A stretch of DNA of 53,780 nucleotides. Source: Pseudomonadota bacterium (GTDB taxonomy: Bacteria > Pseudomonadota > Alphaproteobacteria > Sphingomonadales > Sphingomonadaceae). This document shows, piece after piece, positions 24,591 through 34,863 of the stretch. Positions within the stretch are counted from its first letter, which is position 1; each line of letters starts with the position of its first letter. The notes below the pieces were generated by a model. The model did not search any database. It worked only from the letters and a program-made list of their open reading frames with translations, and was not told the DNA's origin. The stretch is from NCBI GenBank assembly GCA_963205265.1, contig CAUJJI010000219.1, positions 1-53,780 of the forward strand, in the 5' to 3' direction. A program made the position numbers and the translations under genes.

Positions 24591-24626
24591 GCGGGCGGCG
24601 TCGAAAGGCGTCGCCCGCGACCGTTT
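24591..24626 (+). terminator. Rho-independent terminator after the outer-membrane barrel gene
   Basis: GCGGGCGGCGTC (24591-24602) pairs with GGCGTCGCCCGC (24607-24618), including two G-U pairs, around a GAAA tetraloop. A run of four T (24623-24626) follows shortly. It lies 27 bases after the stop codon. Confidence 0.8.
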
Positions 24627-24638
24627 TGGATAAATGTC

Positions 24639-24667
24639 TTGACATCTATAACCACACTGGTTATAAG
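24639..24667 (+). promoter_or_regulatory. Sigma70-type promoter with an embedded palindrome and no gene behind it
   Basis: TTGACA (24639-24644) and TATAAG (24662-24667) are separated by 17 bases. The perfect inverted repeat TATAACCA-CAC-TGGTTATA (24647-24665) lies between and over the -10 box, as expected for a repressor site. No plus-strand gene follows before typA, which is on the other strand. Confidence 0.65.
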
Positions 24668-24668
24668 T

Positions 24669-25000
24669 CCCGTCATCAGCTATCGGCTGATCCACGGGAA
24701 CCGGGGGCGAGAACGTGTCGCCTTTCGTCCCCTTGGCCGGCGCCTGTCCAGGCGACCAGACCCGGATGCGGGGATGAAACCCGGGGTATGCCCCGGAGGC
24801 CGGCGGCAGCGGTGCGAGCCCGATCCGCCACCGCCCCGCACACAGGGCCGAGCAGGTGAGTTTTCGCGCGTGTCCTCACCGCCGTTCGCAAGATACACGC
24901 CAAGCCAAGCCTGTCGCGCCAGGCATCCAGGCGCCGGCTCTCCCGTGCGTTGAGCAATCCCCTCGGCGTTAGACCGCATTCGCCAGCGGAGGGCGAGGTG
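24669..25000 (+). other. Structured intergenic region of unknown role, possible small RNA
   Basis: Downstream of the orphan promoter are several hairpins. CCCGT-ATCAGC pairs with GCTGAT-ACGGG (24669-24698). CCGGGG pairs with CCCCGG (24781-24796). CGCCTG faces CAGGCG near 24740-24754, and GGTGAG faces CTCACC around 24855-24879. Open frames here have no recognisable protein content. I could not match it to RNase P, tmRNA, 6S, SRP RNA or a cobalamin riboswitch. Confidence 0.35.
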
Positions 25001-25003
25001 CGC

Positions 25004-25189
25004 CCGGTTCCTCCCCGTGCCGGGGAGGGGGACCGCAACGGCGCAGCCGGCGTGGTGGAGGGGCACCCTCCTGGTTTCGGAAAATCCGTATGTCAGGGCA
25101 CTTCAATCGGCCGCTCGGAGAACCCGCGCGTGCCCTTCAGCATGCTGCGCATGGTCCCCCTCCCCCGGTGGGGGAGGAGCCGTCGCGAT
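25004..25189. repeat. Diverged copy of the dispersed CCTCCCC-type repeat
   Basis: CTCCCCGTGCCGGGGAGGGG, then GACCGCAACGGCGCAGCCGG and GTGGTGGAGGGGC, repeats the order seen at 30566-30640. The far end CCCCCTCCCCCGGTGGGGGA mirrors the start. The middle (25070-25150) is different and may hold an insertion. It ends just before the typA stop codon. Confidence 0.55.
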
Positions 25190-25199
25190 TCCCCGGGAA

Positions 25200-27044
<1,845 letters not shown>

Positions 27045-27252
27045 CTTTTGTCTTTCACTCGAGGAGGTTGGCGGTTTTGTGCACCGCAGCATTGGCGCGC
27101 CTTTACTCGAATCCGGCGATGTCGGCAAGCGCGATTAGTGCTGGCGCTGCCCTCCGCTTCGTGACAATCTGCTGCACAGAACAAGAACCGGGCACCGGCG
27201 CCAAGGGCGCATCCCCGTGGCGACTGCCCGCACCAGAGAGGCATGTCGCACG

Positions 27253-29898
27253 ATGATTGTCCGCAGCACTCGTATGAGTCCCGTCCGCGTCGCCCTGCGC
27301 GGCGCCACCGCTTCGCTGGCCCTGGCGCTTCCGGCCGTATCATACGCCCAGGATACCCCACCCGCCGACGACTATGCCGACGGCAACGAGATCGTCGTCA
27401 CCGCCACCAAGCGCGAGCAGACGCTGCAGGACGTGCCGGTCGCCGTCTCGGTGACGACCGGCGAGACCATCGAGCGCGCACAGATCCGCGACATCAAGGA
27501 TCTCGCCTCGGTCGTGCCCTCGCTGCGGGTCAACCAGCTGCAGAGTTCGGCCAACACCAACTTCTACATCCGCGGCTTCGGCAACGGCGCCAACAATGCC
27601 GGCATCGAGCCTTCGGTCGGCCTGTTCATCGACAACGTCTATCGCTCGCGCTCGGCCTCGATGATCGCCGACCTGCCCGACGTCGAGCGCATCGAAGTGC
27701 TGCGCGGCCCGCAGTCGACCCTGTTCGGCAAGAACGCATCGGCCGGCGTCATCTCGATCGTCACCAAGCGGCCGCAGTTCACCTTCGGCGGCAATGTCGA
27801 GGCATCCTACGGCAATCTCGACGCGCTGGTGCTCAAGGGCGTCGTCACCGGCCCGCTCGGCGAAACCATCGCCGCCAGCCTGGCCGGCGGCTACAACCGC
27901 CGCGATGGCTATGCCCGCGACGTCAACACCGGCGATCGCACCAACGAGCGCAACCGCTGGTTCGTGCGCGGCCAGCTGCTGTTCGAGCCGGGCAACGACC
28001 TCAGCCTGCGGCTGATCGGCGACTACGGCAAGATCGACGAGAACTGCTGCGCCGTCGTCAACCTGCGCTCGGCAGCGCCGACCCAGGCGATCCTGGCGGT
28101 CGGCGGCAGAGTCAACCCGGCGACCGAACCGTTCGGCGACAAGGTCTACAACAACTTCAATTCGACCAACAAGATCGAGAACTGGGGGCTTTCCGGCCAG
28201 GTCGACTACGAGTTCGGCGACTTCAAGCTGGCCTCGATCACGTCCTACCGCCGCACCGACGCAGTGACCAACCAGGATTCCGACTTCACCAGCGCCGACC
28301 TGCTCAGCCGCAATTTCCAGGATGTCGGCTTCAAGACCTTCACTCAGGAGTTCCGCGTCACCGGCACGATCCTCGACCGGGTGACCGCCCTGCTCGGCGC
28401 CTACTATTTCAACGAGAAGATCGGCCAGTCGAACGAGCTGTTCCTCGGCACGCAGTTCCGGCCCTATGCCGACCTGCTGATCCGCGGCCAGTCGAACAAC
28501 GCCTTCAACGTCGCCGCGGTGGAGACGCTGCTCGGCGCGCTGTCGGGCAATCCCGCGCTCTACAGCGGCAGGTTCTTCGGCAACGGCCAGGGCCTCAGCG
28601 AAAACTACCGGCTCAAGAACGAGGCCTACTCGCTGTTCGCCCAGTTCGACGTCGAGATCGTCGACCGGCTGACGCTGACCGCCGGCATCAACTACACCCA
28701 CGACAAGAAGCGCTTCGCCACCAACACGTCCTCGACCGACGTGTTCTCGGGCGTGCCGCTGGCGAATTTCGTGGCGCCGGCGACCAACCTGTTCATCGCC
28801 CAGACCGTCGGCGGACTGCTGCAGGTGCCCGGCGGCATCGCCAGCGCGGCGCAGGTGCAGGGCTTCGCCGCGGCCAATCCGGCGGCCTTCGCGCAAATCC
28901 AGACGGGATCGTCGAATACCGCCCAGCAGCTGCTGGCGCTGCGTGCGCTGCAGTTCCTGCCGCCGTTCCTGAACGTGCCCAACGCCGTCGAATCCGGCAA
29001 GGTGAGCGACGGCGACTTTTCCTACACGCTGCGGCTCGCCTATGATCTCAACGACCGCATCAACCTCTACGCCAGCTATGCGACGGGCTTCAAGGCGGCC
29101 TCGATCAATCTCTCGCGCGACAGCCGGCCGACGCCCGCGGACTTCGCCACGATCACCCAGCGCGGCATCGGCGTCGCCAACCTGACCGCCGGCAGCCGCT
29201 TTGCCGGGCCGGAGAACTCGACGGTCTACGAAGCGGGCCTCAAGGCCAACTGGGGCATGGCTTCGGCCAATGTCGCGGTGTTCAAGCAGGTCATCCGCGG
29301 CTTCCAGTCGAACATCTTCACCGGCACCGGCTTCTTCCTCGCCAATGCCGGCAAGCAATCGGCCTTCGGCATCGAGTTCGAAGGCATGGTCAAGCCGGTC
29401 AAGCCGCTGACGCTCAATCTCGCGGTCACCTGGCTCGATCCCAAGTACGATACGTTCGTGCTGTCGGCCTTCGGCGATCTCAGCGGCACCAAGCCGGGCG
29501 GCGTGGCGCCGTTATCGGCGACGATCGGCGGGCAGTACGATTTCGAGCTGGCCAACGGCAACCGCCTGATCCTGCGCGGCGACTACCACTACGAATCCAG
29601 CTTCAAGCTGGTCGAGGGCCTGCCCGGCCTGGTGGTCAAGAATCCGATCACCGGCCAGGTGCTCAGCGTCGCCGACGCGCTCGCCGCCGCGCGCCAGTTC
29701 AAGCAGAACATCAACGACGTCAACGCCTCGCTCAGCTACGTCATGCAGAACGGACTCGAAGTCAGCCTGTGGGGCCGCAACCTGCTCGACGACCGCACGA
29801 TCCTGCAGATCTTCGATTCCCCGGCACAGTCCGGCTCGATCTCGGGCTACCCCAGCCAGCCGCGGACCTACGGCGTTTCGGCGAGATTCCGCTGGTGA
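27253..29898 (+). CDS. TonB-dependent outer-membrane receptor
   Basis: An 881-aa receptor. The signal peptide ends near 'SYAQD' (about residue 33), and the TonB box-like 'NEIVVTATKREQTLQDVPVAV' follows. The plug domain carries 'FYIRGFGNGANNAGIEPSVGLFIDNVY' and 'DLPDVERIEVLRGPQSTLFGKNASAGVISI'. The barrel ends with 'TYGVSARFRW', an aromatic terminus. It imports a large substrate using the proton motive force through TonB; the substrate is unknown. A downstream ATG at 27274 is an alternative start. A strong terminator follows. Confidence 0.93.
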   Translation: MIVRSTRMSPVRVALRGATASLALALPAVSYAQDTPPADDYADGNEIVVTATKREQTLQDVPVAVSVTTGETIERAQIRDIKDLASVVPSLRVNQLQSSANTNFYIRGFGNGANNAGIEPSVGLFIDNVYRSRSASMIADLPDVERIEVLRGPQSTLFGKNASAGVISIVTKRPQFTFGGNVEASYGNLDALVLKGVVTGPLGETIAASLAGGYNRRDGYARDVNTGDRTNERNRWFVRGQLLFEPGNDLSLRLIGDYGKIDENCCAVVNLRSAAPTQAILAVGGRVNPATEPFGDKVYNNFNSTNKIENWGLSGQVDYEFGDFKLASITSYRRTDAVTNQDSDFTSADLLSRNFQDVGFKTFTQEFRVTGTILDRVTALLGAYYFNEKIGQSNELFLGTQFRPYADLLIRGQSNNAFNVAAVETLLGALSGNPALYSGRFFGNGQGLSENYRLKNEAYSLFAQFDVEIVDRLTLTAGINYTHDKKRFATNTSSTDVFSGVPLANFVAPATNLFIAQTVGGLLQVPGGIASAAQVQGFAAANPAAFAQIQTGSSNTAQQLLALRALQFLPPFLNVPNAVESGKVSDGDFSYTLRLAYDLNDRINLYASYATGFKAASINLSRDSRPTPADFATITQRGIGVANLTAGSRFAGPENSTVYEAGLKANWGMASANVAVFKQVIRGFQSNIFTGTGFFLANAGKQSAFGIEFEGMVKPVKPLTLNLAVTWLDPKYDTFVLSAFGDLSGTKPGGVAPLSATIGGQYDFELANGNRLILRGDYHYESSFKLVEGLPGLVVKNPITGQVLSVADALAAARQFKQNINDVNASLSYVMQNGLEVSLWGRNLLDDRTILQIFDSPAQSGSISGYPSQPRTYGVSARFRW

Positions 29899-29924
29899 GG
29901 TAGCGACTTAACTTCGGCGAAGTC

Positions 29925-29950
29925 GGGAGGCCATGCCGGCCTCCCTTTTT
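29925..29950 (+). terminator. Rho-independent terminator after the TonB-dependent receptor
   Basis: GGGAGGCC (29925-29932) and GGCCTCCC (29938-29945) form a perfect 8-bp stem with a five-base loop, followed at once by TTTTT (29946-29950). It lies 27 bases after the stop codon. Confidence 0.9.
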
Positions 29951-30022
29951 CGTTTGCCTGCACCGCATTTTTGTGATGGTCTCCCCTCCCTCTCTAGGAG
30001 AAACTGGGAAGAGGGGGAAAAC

Positions 30023-30496
30023 ATGCTGCAGTGGATGCTTCTGCCGTTTAAGCGCTATGCCGAGTTTTCCGGTCGTTCGCGCCGGATGGAATACTGGTCA
30101 TTCATTCTCCTGAACGTGATTGTCTATATCGTGCTGGGCGGCATCATGGTCGCCGGCGGTTTCAATCTTGCCACCATGACCAATCCTGCGGCCATGTCCG
30201 ATCCGGCCGTCGTGTCGGAAGGTCCCGGCGCGGTGTTCTACCTTGGTGCCGGCCTGCTGGGGCTCTATGCCCTCGCCATCCTGGTCCCCAGCATCGCGGT
30301 GGTCGTCCGCCGGCTGCACGACCGCGACATGTCGGGCTGGTGGTACCTGGGCGTCATCGTCGCCTCGATGATCCCCTTCGTGGGCTTCATCGCCGGCATC
30401 GCCTTCCTGGTCCTGATGTTCCTGCCCGGCACGCCCGGCCCGAACCGCTTCGGACCGGACCCCAAGGACCCGGCCAGCGCCGAGGTCTTTGCCTGA
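30023..30496 (+). CDS. DUF805 inner-membrane protein
   Basis: A 157-aa protein. It begins 'MLQWMLLPFKRYAEFSGRSRRMEYWSF', the characteristic DUF805 start, and has three to four hydrophobic helices. The C-terminus carries 'RRLHDRDMSGWWYL' and 'PGPNRFGPDP', both typical. The function of the family is unknown. GAGGGGG upstream supports the ATG at 30023. It is separated from the preceding receptor by a terminator, so it is transcribed on its own. Confidence 0.92.
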   Translation: MLQWMLLPFKRYAEFSGRSRRMEYWSFILLNVIVYIVLGGIMVAGGFNLATMTNPAAMSDPAVVSEGPGAVFYLGAGLLGLYALAILVPSIAVVVRRLHDRDMSGWWYLGVIVASMIPFVGFIAGIAFLVLMFLPGTPGPNRFGPDPKDPASAEVFA

Positions 30497-30565
30497 ACTT
30501 GGTTGGGGGGAGTTCGGCGGCGCCGGACTTCCTCCCCTGTCCGACGGGGATTGAGCTGCGTCCAA

Positions 30566-30697
30566 GATCCTCCCCCATAGGAGGAGGGGGACAACCGGGC
30601 GCAGCCCGGTGGTGGAGGGGTGTCCCCCTCCGATCCAACGCTGACACCCCTCCGTCATTCGCTACGCGAATGCCACCTCCCCTTCCAGGGGAGGATC
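30566..30697. repeat. Complete copy of the dispersed repeat with GATCCTCCCC termini
   Basis: This 132-base element starts GATCCTCCCC and ends GGGGAGGATC, so it has terminal inverted repeats. It contains the CCGGGCGCAGCCCGG hairpin, then GTGGTGGAGGGGTGTCCCC and CTGACACCCCTCCGTCATTC. It fills most of the gap between the DUF805 gene and the ABC permease gene; the remaining 30497-30565 and 30698-30732 show nothing else. Confidence 0.8.
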
Positions 30698-30732
30698 TTT
30701 TGGTTCCTACCCCTTAGGGGGGAGGAACCTCC

Positions 30733-33252
30733 TCACAGCTCCCGCAGCGCTTCCGCCGGCCTGGCGCGCAGCAGCGGCAGCGAGCCGGCCAGTGCGAAGC
30801 CCAGCACCAGCGCCACGCCGGCGGCGAGGACTGCCAGGACGCGCGGCCAGTCGGGCAGCCAGTCGAACTCGAACAGCTCGACGATCACCAGCCAGGCGAT
30901 GCCGCTGCCCAAAGCGAGCGAGACCAGCGCCAGCACCCCGGCGAGCAGCCCGTATTCGGCCAGCTGCAGCATCAGCAATTGTCGGCGGCTGGCGCCCAGC
31001 ACGCGCAGCACGACATTGTCGTAGGTGCGGCTGGCCCGGGCCGCGGCGATCGCGCCGAGCAGCACGGCCAGCCCCGCCAGCACGGCCACCGAGGCGGCGG
31101 CGAGGATCGCGGTCGACATCTGCGACAGCAGCGCACGCGCGTCGCGCAGCAGCCCGCCGGTCTCGATCACCGAGCTCGACGGGAAGGCTTTCACCAGCCG
31201 CGGCAGCAGCCCGCTGCGCCGCGCGCCGGGCGGCAGGTCGATCGTCGCGGCAAGGTTGTGCGGCGCATCGGCCAGCGTGTTGGGCGAGAACACCAGCACG
31301 TAGTTGAAGCCCATGCTGTCCCAGTCGATCCGGCGGAACGAGGCGATGCGGGCCGTGCGCTCGACGCCGAGCACGCCGACGGTGACCCGGTCGCCGATGC
31401 GCAGGCCCAGCGCCTCGGCCAGCTTGTCCTCGACCGAGACCAGCGGCTCGCCGCGATAGCCCGCCGGCCACCATTCGCCGGCGGTGACGCTGTTGCCCTC
31501 GGGCACCGCGTCGGCATAGGTCAGGCCGCGCTCGCCGCGCAGCGCCCAGGCGCCGTCGGGAATCTCGCCGAGCTGCGACACCCGGGTCATGGCGCCTTCC
31601 GGACCATAGGCCAGGATCTTGCCGCGCAGGGCCGGGACCGTCCGCACGGTCGCGCCGGGCGCGGTCTCGGCGACGGCGCGGCGGAACTCGCCCTCGCCGG
31701 CGCGCGGTACGTCGAGCACGAAGTAGTCCGGCGCGCGGCTGGGCACGCGGGCCATGATGTTCGCTTCGAGGCTGGTCTGCGTCGCCGCCAGCAGGACGAA
31801 GGCGGACAGGCCGAAGCCCAGCGCTGTCACAAGCGCGCCGGTCTGCGCACCGGGGCGGTGGAGATTGGCGAGGGCGGCGCGCAGCAGCGGATCGCGCGGC
31901 CGGGGCAGGATCGCGGCGCCGCGCGCGATGCTCCAGCCGAGCGCGGCCAGCAGCACCAGCATGACGACGGCACCGGCCAGGAACAGCGCCGTGACCCGCA
32001 CCTGCGCCGCATTGGCGAGCGCCAGCCCGGCGATCGCCACCAGCCCCAGGCCGACCGGCAGCAGCAGCTGGCGCCGGGGAACGGCGAGCGCGGAAACGCG
32101 CGCCCGCATCAGCGCCATGGCCGGGAACGCCCGCGCACGGATCAGCGGCGGCATGGCGAAGACGAAGGCCACCAGCAGGCCGTAGAGCGCGGCGCGCAGC
32201 AGCGCCCCCGGGTCCAAGACGAAGCCGCTGCTGACCGGCAGCAGACTGCCCAGCGCCGCAGCCAGCAGCGGCGTCACCAGCACGCCGGCGACCAGTCCGG
32301 CGACGCTGCCGACCAGCGCGGCGGCGCCGATCTGCAACAGGTAGATGCGCGAGATGTCGGCGCTGCCGGCGCCCAGGACTTTCAGCGTGGCGATGCCGCT
32401 CCGTCGCGCTTCGAGGTACGACGCAACGCCGCCGCCGATACCGATCCCGGCGATGACCAGCGAGGCGAGCCCTACGAGCACCAGGAACTCGCCCATCCGC
32501 GCGACGAAGCGCTCTGCCCCCGGCGCTGCCCTGTCGCGGGTGCGATAGGTGAAGCCGGCGTCGGGGAAATACTTCTGCAGCCCGTCGACAGTGCGCTGGA
32601 CGTCGCGCCCGGGCGGCAGCAGCACTCTGATCTTGGTGCGGTACATCGCCCCCGGCGCGGTCAGGCCAGCGCGGGGCGGCACGTCGCTGCCCACGATCGC
32701 CACCGCGCCCAGCGCGAAGCCCTCGCTGAGCTGGTCGGGCTCCTCGCCGACGATCCCGGCGACGGTCAGCTGCTGGCCGCCGACGGCAAAGCTATCGCCC
32801 GGCCCTACCTGCAACCGTTCGGCAGCGCCTTCGGCCAGCCAGGCGCCGCCGCGAGGCGGAGCGCCGACCTCGCGCCCGTCGCGCAGCTTGAGGCGGCCGA
32901 CCATCGGCCAATTGGCGGCGACCGCTTTCAGGGCCACCGGCGCGGAACGGCCGTTCGCCGTCGCCATGGCCTGCATGCGCAGGCCGACCGAAGTCTCTCC
33001 CAGCGCGGTGAAAGCGCGCAATTCCTGCGCGCTGGGCCCGCGCTGCCAGACCTCGGCCTCGAGGTCGCCGCCGAGGATCTCGCGCCCCCGGCTCGACAGT
33101 TCGCGCTCGATCGAGCCGGTCAGAGTGCCGATCGCCGCGATCGCGCCGACGCCCAGGAACAGGCAGACCAGCAGCAGCCGCAAGCCGCGGAAGCGCGCCG
33201 AAAGATCGCGCCGCGCGAGGCGCCAGGCAGTCGACCAGGGGATGGCCTGCAT
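30733..33252 (-). CDS. FtsX-family ABC transporter permease (YbbP-like)
   Basis: An 839-aa inner-membrane protein with two FtsX-type permease units. One helix near residues 25-45 is followed by a large periplasmic domain (about 46-255), three to four helices, a central cluster, a second periplasmic domain and a final helix trio ending 'LRARPAEALREL', a typical FtsX/MacB-like ending. Length and order match E. coli YbbP. It pairs with the ATPase at 33286, and the divergent SGNH hydrolase completes an arrangement also seen in E. coli (ybbAP-tesA). The substrate is unknown, perhaps a lipoprotein or lipid. Confidence 0.93.
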   Translation of the reverse strand: MQAIPWSTAWRLARRDLSARFRGLRLLLVCLFLGVGAIAAIGTLTGSIERELSSRGREILGGDLEAEVWQRGPSAQELRAFTALGETSVGLRMQAMATANGRSAPVALKAVAANWPMVGRLKLRDGREVGAPPRGGAWLAEGAAERLQVGPGDSFAVGGQQLTVAGIVGEEPDQLSEGFALGAVAIVGSDVPPRAGLTAPGAMYRTKIRVLLPPGRDVQRTVDGLQKYFPDAGFTYRTRDRAAPGAERFVARMGEFLVLVGLASLVIAGIGIGGGVASYLEARRSGIATLKVLGAGSADISRIYLLQIGAAALVGSVAGLVAGVLVTPLLAAALGSLLPVSSGFVLDPGALLRAALYGLLVAFVFAMPPLIRARAFPAMALMRARVSALAVPRRQLLLPVGLGLVAIAGLALANAAQVRVTALFLAGAVVMLVLLAALGWSIARGAAILPRPRDPLLRAALANLHRPGAQTGALVTALGFGLSAFVLLAATQTSLEANIMARVPSRAPDYFVLDVPRAGEGEFRRAVAETAPGATVRTVPALRGKILAYGPEGAMTRVSQLGEIPDGAWALRGERGLTYADAVPEGNSVTAGEWWPAGYRGEPLVSVEDKLAEALGLRIGDRVTVGVLGVERTARIASFRRIDWDSMGFNYVLVFSPNTLADAPHNLAATIDLPPGARRSGLLPRLVKAFPSSSVIETGGLLRDARALLSQMSTAILAAASVAVLAGLAVLLGAIAAARASRTYDNVVLRVLGASRRQLLMLQLAEYGLLAGVLALVSLALGSGIAWLVIVELFEFDWLPDWPRVLAVLAAGVALVLGFALAGSLPLLRARPAEALREL

Positions 33253-33285
33253 CAGCTCCTCCCCGGAATGGGGAGGGGGACCGCC
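33253..33285. repeat. Fragment of the dispersed CCTCCCC-type repeat
   Basis: AGCTCCTCCCCGGAATGGGG followed by AGGGGGACCGCC matches the left part of the larger copies. It sits between the permease and ATPase genes, in the transcribed spacer of the operon. Confidence 0.5.
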
Positions 33286-33975
33286 CTACCCACCACAGTC
33301 GCTCGCGATCCTGCCGTCCGCCAGCGTGACGATCCGCTCGCAGCGCGCCGCCAGTTCGGCGTCGTGGGTGATGATCAAGAGCGTCGCCCCGGTTTCCTCG
33401 CGCCGCGCAAACAGCAGCTCGACGATCCCGGCCCCGGTCGCGGCATCGAGATTGCCGGTCGGCTCGTCGGCGAAGATCAGGCTCGGCCGCGGCGCCGTGG
33501 CGCGGGCGATGGCGACGCGCTGCTGCTCGCCGCCGGAAAGCTGCGCCGGATAGTGCGACAGGCGATGGCCCAGCCCCACGGCCTCGAGCTCGGCGGCGGC
33601 CCGCTCCTCCGCGCCTGGCATGCCGGCGAGTTCCATCGGCGTCGCCACGTTCTCGAGCGCGGTCATCGTCGGCAGGAGGTGGAAAGCCTGGAGGACGATG
33701 CCGATGCGGCCCCTTCGCGCCTGCGCCAGCCCGTCCTCGTCGAGCGCCGCGAAATCGGCGCCGGCGACGGTCAAGCCGCCGGAACTCGCGCGTTCCAGCC
33801 CGCTCAGGACCGCCATCAGCGAGCTCTTGCCCGAGCCGGACGGTCCGAGCAGGGCCACGGTCTGCCCTTGATCGACGGTCAGGTCGATGCCGCGCAGGAT
33901 GTGCACGGCACCATCGCCGCTTCCCAGGGTCAGATGCAGATCTTGCGCGGAGATGACCGGGAAACGACTTGCCAC
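33286..33975 (-). CDS. ABC transporter ATP-binding protein (YbbA/LolD-like)
   Basis: A 229-aa ATPase. Walker A is 'GPSGSGKS' (44-51), the signature 'LSGGEQQR' (146-153), Walker B 'LIFADEP' (166-172), and the switch His204 is in 'IITHD'. It is of the LolD/MacB type and powers the permease encoded directly downstream (30733-33252). The start at 33975 gives a full-length domain. It diverges from the lipoprotein hydrolase at 34024 with a 48-base gap. Confidence 0.95.
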   Translation of the reverse strand: MASRFPVISAQDLHLTLGSGDGAVHILRGIDLTVDQGQTVALLGPSGSGKSSLMAVLSGLERASSGGLTVAGADFAALDEDGLAQARRGRIGIVLQAFHLLPTMTALENVATPMELAGMPGAEERAAAELEAVGLGHRLSHYPAQLSGGEQQRVAIARATAPRPSLIFADEPTGNLDAATGAGIVELLFARREETGATLLIITHDAELAARCERIVTLADGRIASDCGG

Positions 33976-34023
33976 GCGGCGGAGATGGCATAGCTATCGG
34001 GGGCGCGGCAAGGAGGCATGTGT

Positions 34024-34719
34024 ATGAAATTGTATTTCGTGGCCCTGGCGGGAGTCCTGCTGCTGGCCGGCTGCGGCAAGGAGCAACCGCCGGCCCCCGC
34101 TCCCAGCAACCGTGCCGAAGCGCCGCCGGAAGTGCCGGTCATGGGGGCCGAAGTGACGGTGCTGGCGCTCGGCGACAGCCTGTTCACCGGCTACGGCCTG
34201 GGCGAAGGCGACAGCTACCCGGCGCGGCTGGAGCGGGCACTGCGCGCGCGCGGGATCAACGCGCGGATCGCCAATGCCGGGGTATCCGGAGACACCAGCG
34301 CCGGCGGCTTGCAGCGCCTGGCCTTCACCCTGTCCAGCCAGCCGCGCAAGCCCGACCTCGTGCTGATCAGCCTGGGCGGGAACGACATGCTGCGCGGACT
34401 GCCGCCGGAACAGACCCGCGCGAATCTCGCGGCGATCCTCGCCGAACTGGACCGCCAGGGCATCGCGGCGGTGCTCCTCGGCATGCTGGCGCCGCCGAAC
34501 CTGGGCGCGGACTTTCGCGGCAAGTTCGACCCGATCTACCCCGCGCTGGCCAGGAAGCACGGCGCGGTGCTGGTTCCCTTCTTCCTGCAGCCGCTGATGA
34601 ACCGGCCCGACCTTGTCCAGCAGGACCATATCCATCCGACCGTCCAGGGGATCGAGGCCCTGGTGGCCGAGACGGTGGATGAAGTCGCCGGGGCCTTGGG
34701 CAGGGATGGTGGGACGTGA
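34024..34719 (+). CDS. SGNH/GDSL hydrolase lipoprotein (TesA-like arylesterase)
   Basis: A 231-aa esterase or lysophospholipase. The lipobox 'LLLAGC' ends at Cys17, so it should be lipid-anchored. The SGNH blocks are 'ALGDSLFTGYG' (Ser), 'GGND' (Gly/Asn) and 'DHIHPT' (Asp/His). E. coli TesA is soluble in the periplasm, so the lipid anchor is a difference. The ATG at 34024 is preferred over 34018 because AGGAGG (34011-34016) is seven bases upstream. The stop codon lies in the start of a dispersed repeat. Confidence 0.92.
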   Translation: MKLYFVALAGVLLLAGCGKEQPPAPAPSNRAEAPPEVPVMGAEVTVLALGDSLFTGYGLGEGDSYPARLERALRARGINARIANAGVSGDTSAGGLQRLAFTLSSQPRKPDLVLISLGGNDMLRGLPPEQTRANLAAILAELDRQGIAAVLLGMLAPPNLGADFRGKFDPIYPALARKHGAVLVPFFLQPLMNRPDLVQQDHIHPTVQGIEALVAETVDEVAGALGRDGGT

Positions 34720-34841
34720 TCCTCCCCTGGAAGGGGTGGTGGCAGCCCTGCAAGGGCTGACGGAGGGGTGTAGCCGTCTGCGGGGACACCCCTCCACCAC
34801 CGGCTTCGCCGGCGGTCCCACTCCCCCTATGGAGGAGGATC
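34718..34841. repeat. Inverted copy of the dispersed repeat, overlapping a stop codon
   Basis: A 124-base copy in the opposite orientation to 30566-30697. GATCCTCCCCTGGAAGGGG begins at 34718, inside the TGA of the preceding gene, and GGAGGATC ends at 34841. It contains a GCAGCCCTGCAAGGGCTG hairpin and ACACCCCTCCACCACCGG. It fills the space before the convergent recF gene. Confidence 0.8.
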
Positions 34842-34863
34842 GTTGTGCAGATTTGCGCTGGTC

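Noticed and set aside
24669..24900. Cobalamin riboswitch, RNase P RNA or tmRNA in the structured region
   Set aside because: Short resemblances (GGTGCGAGCCC, GGGATGAAACCC) were seen, but the universal core motifs of these RNAs are missing, and no suitable gene follows.
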